In this document: positions 36,362 through 44,290 of the stretch, piece by piece
Position numbering within the stretch: the stretch's first letter is position 1
How the letters are laid out: each line of letters starts with the position of its first letter
Assembly: GCF_001425625.1 (NCBI RefSeq)
Contig: NZ_LMCP01000003.1
Span: 1 to 64,000, forward strand
Direction of reading: 5' to 3'
Length of the DNA stretch: 64,000 nt
DNA from: Mesorhizobium sp. Root102
GTDB taxonomy: Bacteria; Pseudomonadota; Alphaproteobacteria; Rhizobiales; Rhizobiaceae
The notes under the pieces: generated by a model
The model's input: the letters and a program-made list of their open reading frames with translations, nothing else
Told to the model about the DNA's origin: nothing
Databases searched by the model: none
Made by a program: the position numbers and the translations under genes

Positions 36362-36614
36362 ATGAAGGTGAAGCTCGACGCCACTCCTCGTTGGAAGGTT
36401 TCCTTATGGCGGGTTGCCTACACGCTATGACTCCGACACTGGCGACTTGGTGCAAGAGGCCCCTTGTGTTCACCTTGCCCTCACGCACGCCTGTGACATC
36501 TCCGGCCCATTGCTCCCTTGGCTGATTGCCGCTGAGCGGAACCTATTAGTAAAGAGTGTCGCCTGCACCACGGATGGAAATCTTCGCTTCGGAAATAATG
36601 CCGAGCTGCCTTGA
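36362..36614 (+). pseudogene. Decayed ECF sigma factor gene (copy 3)
   Basis: MKVKLDATPRW matches the MKASFDVTPHL start of the intact sigma at 29286. After a frameshift the frame at 36414 reads DSDTGDLVQEAPCVHLALTH and LLPWLIAAERNLLVKS, matching DADADDLVQEALARALTLAR and LMPWLITIVRNTFLTS. Region 4 is missing. Only N-terminal region 2 survives, broken in frame, so it cannot make a working sigma. Confidence 0.75.
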
Positions 36615-36647
36615 AATCTGAACTAGTCGTAGCGGAAAGGAAGTAGA

Positions 36648-37073
36648 ATGGAAGACAATCAAAGCTTGTCCCAACGCTGGGACAACTATCAGCCGTCCAA
36701 GACACTCTGGTTCTGGTCGCTGGTCGGCGCCGCAGTATTGACCATGATCGTCGGCTTCACAGCCGGTGGCTGGACGACCGGGGGGACTGCGACGCAAATG
36801 GCGCAAACCTCCGCACGAGACGCGCGGGCCGAACTGGTCGCAAATCTGTGTGTCGAAAAGTTTATCAGCGCAGCCGATGCGAGCCAGAATTTGGCGAAAC
36901 TGAAGGAAACATCGTCCTACCAGCGCGATAGCTTCGTCACCGATGGAGGCTGGACCAATCTTGCCGGCATGAAAAACAAAGCGCCCGGCGCGGCAGATCT
37001 GTGCGCAGATAAACTGGCGGCGATGGATGCGATCCCCGCGCGCACCGTTTCGCCGGCCCAAACCAGCGGCTGA
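36648..37073 (+). CDS. Membrane-anchored hypothetical protein
   Basis: 141 aa; GGAAAGGAAG before the ATG. One membrane segment near residues 20-42 (LWFWSLVGAAVLTMIVGFTA) is followed by a periplasmic part with two Cys (ANLCVEKFIS and AADLCADKLA). No function is known. It follows the decayed sigma copy 3 and may have belonged to that unit. Confidence 0.68.
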   Translation: MEDNQSLSQRWDNYQPSKTLWFWSLVGAAVLTMIVGFTAGGWTTGGTATQMAQTSARDARAELVANLCVEKFISAADASQNLAKLKETSSYQRDSFVTDGGWTNLAGMKNKAPGAADLCADKLAAMDAIPARTVSPAQTSG

Positions 37074-37284
37074 GGAAAGGTCGATATTTCGTCAGCGAGG
37101 GCTGCATATCGGGACGGATAGTCACACAGCACTTGCAGATCGAGGCGAGGTGGTTCCTGGTGCGTGATTCGATACAGCAGGGTCGGCCCCGCTTGATGGC
37201 GACCGGTCACGCCTTTCCCGAATTTGCCGGCGGGGAAGTGTCTGAGTCGAAGCGGTTTCCATTTCTTAAAAGCGCGGTGAAGTC

Positions 37285-37803
37285 TTGCATCGTTTGTCTA
37301 TCGTGGGCGCGCTCGTTCGGTCAGTTCTCGCCGCAGCTCTGCTGGCCGCCTCTGCAACGACGACGGGATCGCGAGCCGAGACCAGCAGGATCCCTTTGCC
37401 GCGCTTCGTCTCGTTAAAGGTTTCACCCGCCAATCTACGCATTGGACCTGGTGTCGACTACAGCGTTGAATGGGTCTTCATGCGGCCGGGCATTCCACTT
37501 GAGATCTACCAGCAATACGGCAACTGGCGCCGGGTAAGAGATTGGACCGGAACCAACGGATGGATTGATGTGGCGCTTCTGTCGGCGCGCAGAACCGCAG
37601 TCGTCGCTCCGTGGAGCAAAGGCAACGTTGCACTGCGCAAGAAGCCTACACTGGATAGCCCTGTCACTTCCTGGCTCGAACCTGACGTTGGAGTCAAACT
37701 CAGGCGATGCGACGGACAATGGTGCAGAGTGGCGCTGAAGTCGATGTCCGGCTTCGTCAAACAGATCGACTTGTGGGGGGCTTATCCCGGCGAAGTTCTG
37801 TGA
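37285..37803 (+). CDS. Exported SH3-like domain protein
   Basis: 172 aa from a TTG; a downstream GTG is a possible alternative start. The signal-peptide region is RSVLAAALLAASATTTGSRA. Two bacterial SH3-like repeats follow: VSPANLRIGPGVDYSVEWVF ... NGWIDVALL, and KGNVALRKKPTLDSPVTSWL ... MSGFVKQIDLWG. Such domains bind cell-wall or protein ligands. It is probably periplasmic. 37074-37284 upstream shows no gene. Confidence 0.75.
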   Translation: MHRLSIVGALVRSVLAAALLAASATTTGSRAETSRIPLPRFVSLKVSPANLRIGPGVDYSVEWVFMRPGIPLEIYQQYGNWRRVRDWTGTNGWIDVALLSARRTAVVAPWSKGNVALRKKPTLDSPVTSWLEPDVGVKLRRCDGQWCRVALKSMSGFVKQIDLWGAYPGEVL

Positions 37804-38315
37804 ACAACAAGGTTTGGAGAAAAAAGCGTTGACGGGCACTCGAGCGCTGTCCGTTACCCCTTTTGACGCAGTCTTGGGAGTCTTCACTTGGGCGAGTACG
37901 TAGCCTGTCCCTCACCGCTCTGACCTTCCCTGACATTAGTCCGGTCATCGTGCAGATAGGGCCACTTGCAGTCCATTGGTATACTACCCGTTTTGGGGCG
38001 CGAGTTGGGCAATTTCGACACGGTGGCCCGCAATCACGAAATTGTTCCTTTTGGCAATAATGCGTGATTTCTCATTGCCATTGTTGATTGACGCCAACTT
38101 GCCGTCGCCAAACGGAGGGCCCGATCCGGAGTATCTTCGTACACCGCATATTGAGCCAGCAAACTCTGCTATGCGCTTGGCAGATCGACGTCTCGTGCGC
38201 TTAACCGCATTGGAGAGCCCCGCGTGTCGGAAGCATGGAGACGTCGCCTTCTACGTCACGACCTCAGCCCATTGGACCTTATCTTGCCACAATCGGACAA
38301 TGCGATAGATCAAGC
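37804..38315. other. Intergenic region with no supported gene
   Basis: 512 bp. One frame (37976-38308, 110 aa) is open, but composition and start context are unconvincing. No RNA gene, repeat or clear promoter could be recognised. Confidence 0.5.
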
Positions 38316-38819
38316 GTGAGCGATGGATTCAATAAATTGAAGATCACCGTAATCCCTGCAGCCGTGGCGCTCGTCGGTATGACGGCGCAGGCGTGGGCGG
38401 ATACAGCATGTATGGCCCCAGCGGGACGGTTTGAGCTCGGGCAGTATGCCTGCTTGAGAGTCGGCGAGACGAGCCACCTGGCCCGCTGTGAAGCGAGCCT
38501 CAATATCTTGTCCTGGAAAGAGGTGCTTGATCATTGTCCGGGCGGCCCGGCACCAGGACCCGCTCTGGCTACATCTGTCTGCCGGGCCAACGACCAGTTC
38601 TTCCCGCCCAGCGGCTTCGCCTGTCTCATCGTAGACGGCAGCACGCACCTGGCGCGCTGCGACACCGTGCTCAATAATCCATCATGGACAAAGGTGCAGG
38701 AAGGCTGCCCCGGCGCGCCGCAACCTCATGTCATTCCAGATCCCCAGGTCCATCCATGGCTCGAGCATCCGTTGTCAGGTCCTCGCCGCCTTATTGAACG
38801 CCTTCGAGACGCGCTTTAG
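38316..38819 (+). CDS. Exported Cys-rich protein with two tandem repeats
   Basis: 167 aa from a GTG. The signal peptide contains VIPAAVALVGMTAQAWA, with cleavage before DTACMAP. Two repeats of about 45 residues follow. The first runs from CMAPAGRFELGQYACL through HLARCEASLNILSWKEVLDH to CPG; the second from CRANDQFFPPSGFACL through HLARCDTVLNNPSWTKVQEG to CPG. Each has four Cys at matching spacing, suggesting two disulfide-bonded modules. A Pro/His-rich tail ends the protein. I do not recognise the family. Confidence 0.65.
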   Translation: MSDGFNKLKITVIPAAVALVGMTAQAWADTACMAPAGRFELGQYACLRVGETSHLARCEASLNILSWKEVLDHCPGGPAPGPALATSVCRANDQFFPPSGFACLIVDGSTHLARCDTVLNNPSWTKVQEGCPGAPQPHVIPDPQVHPWLEHPLSGPRRLIERLRDAL

Positions 38820-38898
38820 ACCTCGCCGCTGCTCACTGGAAGTTTTCTACTTAACCCGTTTTAAGCTAGGTCTGCCAGAGGTTCTGCTTTGCTGGTCA

Positions 38899-39369
38899 TT
38901 AGTCCTCGGAGGTGGTCTGGAGCGCCGAGATTTGCTCGGTATCATAGCGATGGCGAAGGTCTCCGACCGCCTTCGGGTCCGGTGGCCCAGATCGCGAGAC
39001 CATCTCGGCAAGCTCCTCGAAATAGTGCTCGTGCCCAGGGGGCGAGACGGTCATGATCACCCGTGCCGGCCTGTCGGTCGTATTGGCGATGTTGTGCGGC
39101 ACGCCCGGCGGGATGAACACGAACGTGCCGGAGGTGGCTTTGACGGTTTCATCGCCGATATGCCATTCGCACTCACCTTCGACAACATAGAAGGTTTCCT
39201 CCTGCACGCGGTGCACGTGCCGGCCGGTGGAGAACCGTGCGGGTATCGTCCAGTCGAACATGCTCGTGTATCTGGTGTGCTTACCGGTCACGAGGAAGGC
39301 CATAGGCTGGCCGGCGAGCGTAACGCCCGTAACGTCATTTGGCCGCCTGATCACTGCATTTGCGGGCAT
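38899..39369 (-). CDS. Cupin-domain protein
   Basis: 156 aa from the ATG at 39369, with GGGAG about 8 nt upstream. The cupin motif 1 is in RFSTGRHVHRVQEETFYVVE with HxH...E metal ligands, and motif 2 is in FIPPGVPHNIANT with the late His. Metal binding is therefore intact. The role is unknown; related small cupins modify sugars or small aromatics or sense ligands. It is divergent from the winged-helix regulator gene, which may control it. Confidence 0.82.
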   Translation of the reverse strand: MPANAVIRRPNDVTGVTLAGQPMAFLVTGKHTRYTSMFDWTIPARFSTGRHVHRVQEETFYVVEGECEWHIGDETVKATSGTFVFIPPGVPHNIANTTDRPARVIMTVSPPGHEHYFEELAEMVSRSGPPDPKAVGDLRHRYDTEQISALQTTSED

Positions 39370-39483
39370 GGCGAAACTCCCTGTTTGCTGCAAGCTCCCT
39401 CATCGAGGAGCCGCCGATAGGGTGCATCGTGCCAGCTCGACATGTCGTGAAGGGCCTGCGAAAATGTTGCGAAACGTTTCCGA

Positions 39484-41046
39484 ATGACAGTTGTTCGATC
39501 CATGTCAGCGATTTACGAATTCGGCCCGTTCCACCTCGACACCAGCCTCGGGATCTTGTTGCGTGGATCAGAGCCCACTGGAATCGGACATCGTGCGGCC
39601 GCCTTGCTTCAGTTGCTACTTGATCGGGCCACGCAACCGGTTGCCAAGGAGTTGCTGTTCCAGACCGCTTGGCCGGGACTCGCTGTCGAAGACAGCAACC
39701 TGACGGTCCAAATCGCCGCCATTCGCAAAGTCCTGGAAGAAGTGGGCGGTGCAGGGTGGATCGAGACTTTGCCACGCCGGGGCTACAGGTACGTCGGCCC
39801 GCCGGTCGTAACCCGCCACCCTGACGTTGGCACCACAGAGGCTCCATCTCTGGAGCTGCCGCTCAAACCATCCGTCGTCGTGCTTCCCTTTGCCGACCTG
39901 GGTGACGAACCCGAGCAAGCCTATTTTACCGACGGCATGGTCGACGACATCATCACTGGCTTGTCGCGTGTCAAATGGATGTTCGTGATCGGGCGCGGCA
40001 CGACCTTCTTCTACAAAGGCCGCATGGTTGCCCCGCGACAGGTGGGCCAGGAACTCAGCGTGAGATACGTGCTGGAAGGGAGCGTGCGCAAGATCGCCGA
40101 TCACGTTCGCATCAACTGCCAGCTTGTCGACGCAACGAGCGGTGCGCAGGTCTGGTCGGAGCGGTACGATCGCAAGCTAGATGATGTGTTCGCTCTGCAG
40201 GACGAGATCGCCTCGTCGGTCGTGGCCGCGATGGAGCCGGGGCTTCAGCGCGCGGAGATCGAGCGCGTCAGGCGCAAACGGCCGGATAGCCTCGACGCCT
40301 ACGAGCTCGTCCTCAAGGCGCAACCTGACGTCGACTCAGGTATGCCGCAGCAGGTCACACGCGCACTCGTATGCCTTGAGCGGTCGTTAATTCTGCTGCC
40401 GACTTACGCTTTGGCACACGCGAACGCCGCCATGTGCCACCATTGCCTCTTCCTGCGCGTCGGCCTTAAGGAAGAAAACCGGGCAGCCTCGTTGCGTCAC
40501 GCCGATGCCGCCATGACATTTGGCCAGGACGATGCTCGAGCTTTGACGCTTGCGGGCTTCTCCCTTGGCATGGACGGCCACGATCGCCCGGGCGCGTTCG
40601 CTGCCTTCGAGGCAGCACTGGCATTGAGCCCCTCGTGCGCGCTCACTTACATTCTCGGGAGTGTGGTGGCGGGTTGGGCGGGTGACGCTGAGCGCGCGAT
40701 CGATTGGAGCGAGCGAGGCATCCGCCTCAGCCCATTCGATCCGTGGGCCTTTGCAGCCTACGACGCTCAGGCACTTGGCCATTTTCGTGGTGGTCGCTAC
40801 CAAGATGCGGCCGATGCAGCCCACAAATCCATCCGGGCCAATCCCGCCCACAGCATCACCTACGCGCAGTTGGCAGCGGCGCTTGCCAAGCTTGGGCGCC
40901 TGCCAGAGGCTAAGGCGACCGCGGCACGGGTTCTCGAATTGCACCCCACGTTCCGTTACAGTCGGCAATTCTCCGGTGTCGACTGTGCGCCGGCTCTGGC
41001 GGTCTCTATGGCTGAGGCACTTAGCGCTGCCGGGCTACCGGAGTAG
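39484..41046 (+). CDS. Winged-helix (Trans_reg_C) and TPR protein, CadC/adenylate-cyclase-like architecture
   Basis: 520 aa; an ATG six codons later is an alternative start. Residues 8-105 form an OmpR/CadC-type winged helix (FGPFHLDTSLGILLRGSE ... LPRRGYRYVG). A middle domain, VVVLPFADLGDEPEQAYFTD ... RYVLEGSVRKIADHVRINCQ, matches the conserved segment of TolB-like adenylate cyclase/CadC relatives. The C-terminal half is TPR-like helical repeats. No membrane segment is seen, so it is probably a cytoplasmic regulator. Its target may be the divergent cupin gene. Confidence 0.82.
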   Translation: MTVVRSMSAIYEFGPFHLDTSLGILLRGSEPTGIGHRAAALLQLLLDRATQPVAKELLFQTAWPGLAVEDSNLTVQIAAIRKVLEEVGGAGWIETLPRRGYRYVGPPVVTRHPDVGTTEAPSLELPLKPSVVVLPFADLGDEPEQAYFTDGMVDDIITGLSRVKWMFVIGRGTTFFYKGRMVAPRQVGQELSVRYVLEGSVRKIADHVRINCQLVDATSGAQVWSERYDRKLDDVFALQDEIASSVVAAMEPGLQRAEIERVRRKRPDSLDAYELVLKAQPDVDSGMPQQVTRALVCLERSLILLPTYALAHANAAMCHHCLFLRVGLKEENRAASLRHADAAMTFGQDDARALTLAGFSLGMDGHDRPGAFAAFEAALALSPSCALTYILGSVVAGWAGDAERAIDWSERGIRLSPFDPWAFAAYDAQALGHFRGGRYQDAADAAHKSIRANPAHSITYAQLAAALAKLGRLPEAKATAARVLELHPTFRYSRQFSGVDCAPALAVSMAEALSAAGLPE

Positions 41047-41053
41047 GACTGCC

Positions 41054-41077
41054 CATTCGGGCTTTTCGTCCCGAATG
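41054..41077 (+). terminator. Hairpin after regulator gene
   Basis: CATTCGGG (41054-41061) and CCCGAATG (41070-41077) form an exact 8-bp stem with an 8-nt loop, 8 nt after the stop of the winged-helix gene. No T-run follows, so factor-independent termination is uncertain. Confidence 0.4.
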
Positions 41078-41367
41078 CCGCTCAGCGATCGCACGAATCA
41101 CCGAATTGGCACGGATATCAGGCAAACCGCCCTCGATCTATGAATAGGTCCTTAGGTGGCCGCCTCGGATTGGAACCGGGTGTGTGGGCGGAAAACCTGT
41201 GCGGCAGCGGGACGATGGGAGGCCCGCTGCCGCCGGGGGAGAGCACGATGACTGACTAACGCGCGCTCCTCCATGCTTTCCCGTGCGTCGGCTCGGGGGT
41301 GTTTGAAACTGCCGCACTGGAAAAGTCGAACGGCTTCCGAAACCGAACTCGGGTTCCGGAACTCTCA

Positions 41368-41560
41368 TCAGCCCTTGGCGACGGGCAGCGCGACGAAACG
41401 ATTGGTGTCGTCGCGGGTGATCTGCATCAGCACTGCCATGCGGCCGGATTTGACTGCATCGGTCATCGCCTTGGTGACGTCGTCGGTGCCGTTCACTTCG
41501 GTCGAATTGACAGCGGTGATGACATCGCCCGGCTGGATGCCACGATCGGGGCGGAAAAAG
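41368..41560 (-). pseudogene. Fragment of degP/htrA protease gene (second PDZ domain)
   Basis: Reading the minus strand from about 41560 gives RGIQPGDVITAVNSTEVNGT, then DVTKAMTDAVKSGRMAVLMQ and ITRDDTNRFVALPVAKG before the TGA at 41368. This is the C-terminal PDZ end of DegP-type periplasmic proteases. Upstream of RGIQ the similarity stops, and no protease domain is present. It is therefore a remnant. The rest of 41078-41830 holds no intact gene. Confidence 0.75.
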
Positions 41561-41830
41561 CCATGACGAACTTTTTCATGCTGATCTCCGCATTGCGTCG
41601 GACAGCCCGCCGCGGACCGTCCTTGCAGAGCCTTTTACGCAGCGCCTCCCGTGCCCCTACGCGGCGCGGGGTGACTTTTTTCAAGGTGCTGCCGGCGCAA
41701 CGGCCGATCCCGCCGCGACAGAGATTGGCAGGTCCGGCAAAGAATCCTCCGCGTCGAGCGTAGGGTTCGGCCGCGTGCTGCGTATCGGTCAGCAGTCGCC
41801 CCCGCAACCCGACACGAAAGGACCACCATC

Positions 41831-42265
41831 ATGAAACGCTCAGCACTCATTGCGGCCCTGCTTATCGGACTCGCACCGCTCTGCGCGGCGCAGGCACAGG
41901 ACATGCCGGGCCAGCGCATCCTGCAACGGATCGACACCAACGGCGACGGCGCCATCTCCAAGGACGAGATGACGGCCGCCCGCGAGCGCCTATTCAGGAA
42001 GCTCGACCGCAATGGCGATGGCGTCGTCGACAAGAGGGAAATCGAGAGCGCCCGCCAGGCGATCAAGGACCGCGCCGAGGTGGCGCAGGCGCGAGTCGGC
42101 AACCGCTGGCGGCGCCTGGACAAGAATGGCGACGGCAAGGTCTCGGAACAGGAGTTCGCCGGCAGCATGCCGCTGTTCGAGCTGGCCGACCGAAACGGCG
42201 ACGGCAAACTCTCTGCTGACGAGATCGCCTCCATCCGCAAGCTGATCGCCGAGCGTGCCAACTGA
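41831..42265 (+). CDS. Exported EF-hand calcium-binding protein
   Basis: 144 aa with a signal peptide (MKRSALIAALLIGLAPLCAA) cleaved after QAQ. Four EF-hand loops follow: DTNGDGAISKDE, DRNGDGVVDKRE, DKNGDGKVSEQE and DRNGDGKLSADE, each with the 1-3-5-7-9-12 ligand pattern. It would bind Ca2+ in the periplasm or outside. It lies upstream of the second ECF sigma unit and of the Ca-binding glycanase, hinting at a shared surface or envelope role. Confidence 0.88.
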   Translation: MKRSALIAALLIGLAPLCAAQAQDMPGQRILQRIDTNGDGAISKDEMTAARERLFRKLDRNGDGVVDKREIESARQAIKDRAEVAQARVGNRWRRLDKNGDGKVSEQEFAGSMPLFELADRNGDGKLSADEIASIRKLIAERAN

Positions 42266-42312
42266 TCTTCAATACCGATCGATCTTCCATCGGCCTCACC
42301 AAGGAGCATCAC

Positions 42313-42696
42313 ATGACCTTTCCAATGAAAATCCAGCTGTTCTGCCTCGGCGTCATCTTCCTCGCATCGGCAGCATCTGCGGCCTCGGCCGAGGAATGGA
42401 AACGGCCGACCGCGTATGGCGGCGAAATCAGCCGCAGCGTCGGCAAGGACGGCAACGTCTATACCGGATCAACCACCCGCACCGGCCCCAATGGCGGCAC
42501 CTACACGTCCAGCTCAAAATGCGTCGGAGGCGTTGTTGACCGCTGTGCCCGCAGCTATTCTGGCACCGGGCCGAATGGGCAGACCTTCTCCGGCAAGCGG
42601 GTGTCGGCGCGCTGGCCGTTCCATGGCCGATCGGCCGGCAGCTTCACCGGCCCGAACGGCAATACGGTCCACGGCTTCCGCCGCTGGCGGCGCTGA
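42313..42696 (+). CDS. Exported glycine-rich protein with TGPNG repeats
   Basis: 127 aa. The signal peptide is MTFPMKIQLFCLGVIFLASA with cleavage near ASAE. The mature part has three copies of TGPNG (RTGPNGGTY, GTGPNGQTF, FTGPNGNTV), each followed by a short aromatic or basic stretch, and a basic C-terminus FRRWRR. Two Cys are present. It has no known function; such proteins are common in rhizobial genomes next to EF-hand proteins. AAGGAG lies before the ATG. Confidence 0.7.
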   Translation: MTFPMKIQLFCLGVIFLASAASAASAEEWKRPTAYGGEISRSVGKDGNVYTGSTTRTGPNGGTYTSSSKCVGGVVDRCARSYSGTGPNGQTFSGKRVSARWPFHGRSAGSFTGPNGNTVHGFRRWRR

Positions 42697-42715
42697 CATC
42701 TGGTGTGATGGACTT

Positions 42716-42767
42716 GAATCCGAAATTCGTTTCTGTGCTGCTCCTGATCGATGCGAATTTCGGATTC
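42716..42767. promoter_or_regulatory. 14-bp perfect inverted repeat upstream of ECF sigma gene
   Basis: GAATCCGAAATTCG at 42716-42729 is mirrored exactly by CGAATTTCGGATTC at 42754-42767, with a 24-nt loop. It begins 20 nt after the previous stop and overlaps the first codons of the longest sigma frame. It is either a terminator/attenuator or a paired operator. It also suggests that the sigma start is further downstream. Confidence 0.5.
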
Positions 42768-43389
42768 GCCGAACCAGCAGTCTCGCCCGTGGAAGCGCGC
42801 CGCCGTGCGACATGAGGAGCCCTGTGGCGAAGATGACCTTCTGGTACGCATCGCAGCAGGCAGCCAAAGCGCACTGTCCGAGCTCATCGCCCGCCATGGC
42901 CGTGGGCTGCGGATATTTGCCGCGCGTTATCTCGGCAATGCCGGCGACGCCGAGGATGTTGTGCAGGAGGTGTTCGTGACTGTCTGGAAACAAGCCGCTC
43001 GGTTTGATCCTGCCAGAGGGCGGGCCTCGACCTGGCTCTACCGGATCACAGCCAACCGTTGCATTGACCAGCGCCGGCGCAGGGCACTACGCAGCTTCAT
43101 TGGGCTGGACGACATAAGGGACGAGGTCGCCTCGTCCGAGGCCGATGCCGAGACGACAACTGCAGCGCGGCAGGAACTGGCGATCGTGCGTGACGGGCTC
43201 TCGCGCCTGCCGGAACGGCAGCGCATGGCGGTGCTGCTCAGGGCCGTCGGCGACCTCGACATCGCGGCGATCGCGGAGGTGATGGGCAGCAGCGTCGGCT
43301 CGGCCGAGCAATTGCTTGTCCGCGGACGGCGCGCACTCAGGGATCATCTGGCAATGGCGGCCGTGGGCCGCGAAAGGAAGTCCTCATGA
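42751..43389 (+). CDS. ECF-family RNA polymerase sigma factor
   Basis: 212 aa from the ATG at 42751; a GTG at 42805 with GGAAG upstream is a plausible true start, since the inverted repeat covers the earlier codons. Region 2 is GNAGDAEDVVQEVFVTVWKQ with RASTWLYRITANRCID. Region 4 is GLSRLPERQRMAVLLRAVGD with IAEVMGSSVGSAEQLLVRGR. It overlaps the next gene by 4 nt. The unit sigma - membrane protein - CnrX-like protein suggests a response to an envelope or metal signal. Confidence 0.88.
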   Translation: MRISDSPNQQSRPWKRAAVRHEEPCGEDDLLVRIAAGSQSALSELIARHGRGLRIFAARYLGNAGDAEDVVQEVFVTVWKQAARFDPARGRASTWLYRITANRCIDQRRRRALRSFIGLDDIRDEVASSEADAETTTAARQELAIVRDGLSRLPERQRMAVLLRAVGDLDIAAIAEVMGSSVGSAEQLLVRGRRALRDHLAMAAVGRERKSS

Positions 43390-43820
43390 CACGGGACGAA
43401 TTCGAACGAAACAGGCGTCGCTTCGGCGACACCGTTGAAGCCTGGCCGGCGCCGTTCCGGCAGCAAGCGCGGAACTTGATGGCGGCGGAGCAGAAGGACG
43501 ATCCGGATGCCGCGCTCGACCGCCTCGTGCTCGAGGCGGCTCTGACCGATGGCGACGACCAGGAACTGGCTAGCAAGGTGCTGGCCCGTATCGCAGCCGG
43601 CTCGGCACGCCCCTACTTGCTGCCGCGCCTCTTCCTGAGCCCGGCCGGGTTCGCGGCCTGCGCCGCTGCCGCGCTCGTGGCGGCGACGCTGGCAGGCTAC
43701 CAGGTGGCGCGGCTGCAGGACGATCCGTCCGATACGGAGCTTCTGGCGCTGGCGTCCGGTTCGGCGGTGGCCGATGGCGGCGGTGTCGCGGCCGATCCGG
43801 AAGGGGAGGGCTCGCTTTGA
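43386..43820 (+). CDS. Putative anti-sigma/membrane protein of sigma operon
   Basis: 144 aa. The N-terminus MTRDEFERNRRRFGDTVEAW is hydrophilic. A single membrane segment (GFAACAAAALVAATLAGYQV) near residue 90 is followed by an acidic Gly-rich tail. Position and topology fit an anti-sigma factor, but no zinc-binding motif is seen. It is coupled by 4-nt overlaps to both neighbours. Confidence 0.65.
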   Translation: MTRDEFERNRRRFGDTVEAWPAPFRQQARNLMAAEQKDDPDAALDRLVLEAALTDGDDQELASKVLARIAAGSARPYLLPRLFLSPAGFAACAAAALVAATLAGYQVARLQDDPSDTELLALASGSAVADGGGVAADPEGEGSL

Positions 43821-44218
43821 AGCGTTCCTGGATATGGACGGCGACGCTGGTGCTGCTTGCCCTTTCGCTGGCCGTCAACTTCTTCCTGGTCGGTTATGCC
43901 ATGCATGGCCTGCGGCAAGGCGCGGCGGCGCGTGTGTTCTTGGCGGATATTGCCAGCAGCTATCCGCCAGAGGTGAGGAAGGAGTTCCGCGGCGTGCTGC
44001 GCGACAACCGCGCGCGCACCTTCCAGGCGCTGCGCGACCTGCGCAGCGCGCGCGCCAATCTGGCGGCTACGCAGAAAGCCATGCCCTTTGACGAAGCCGC
44101 AGTGAAGGACGCGATGGCGGCGGTGCGCACCGCAACGACCAACCTTCAGGCGACCATGCAGGATTATCTCCTGACCGCGCTGAAGACCGTCAATTCGAAG
44201 CCCGCCGCGGGAGGTTGA
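43817..44218 (+). CDS. Periplasmic CnrX/CpxP-like heavy-metal sensor family protein
   Basis: 133 aa from a TTG overlapping the previous stop. An N-terminal membrane anchor (WTATLVLLALSLAVNFFLVG) is followed by a helical periplasmic domain (YPPEVRKEFRGVLRDNRART ... AVKDAMAAVRTATTNLQATM). This is the layout of the heavy-metal-resistance/CnrX family, which senses metal or envelope state and controls an ECF sigma. Few His or Met ligands are visible, so metal sensing is not certain. Confidence 0.72.
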   Translation: MKRSWIWTATLVLLALSLAVNFFLVGYAMHGLRQGAAARVFLADIASSYPPEVRKEFRGVLRDNRARTFQALRDLRSARANLAATQKAMPFDEAAVKDAMAAVRTATTNLQATMQDYLLTALKTVNSKPAAGG

Positions 44219-44290
44219 GCAGCTGCGGCCCCACTGGCGGCACAATCGTCGCAGGCGATCGCCCACACCTCAGTGCTTCAGTTGTCGCGC

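Noticed and set aside
37976..38308. 110-aa plus-strand frame
   Set aside because: Weak start context and no recognisable features; its end overlaps the probable upstream region of the Cys-repeat gene.
41299..41763. 154-aa plus-strand frame
   Set aside because: It is antisense to the degP remnant, which has clear PDZ sequence on the other strand.
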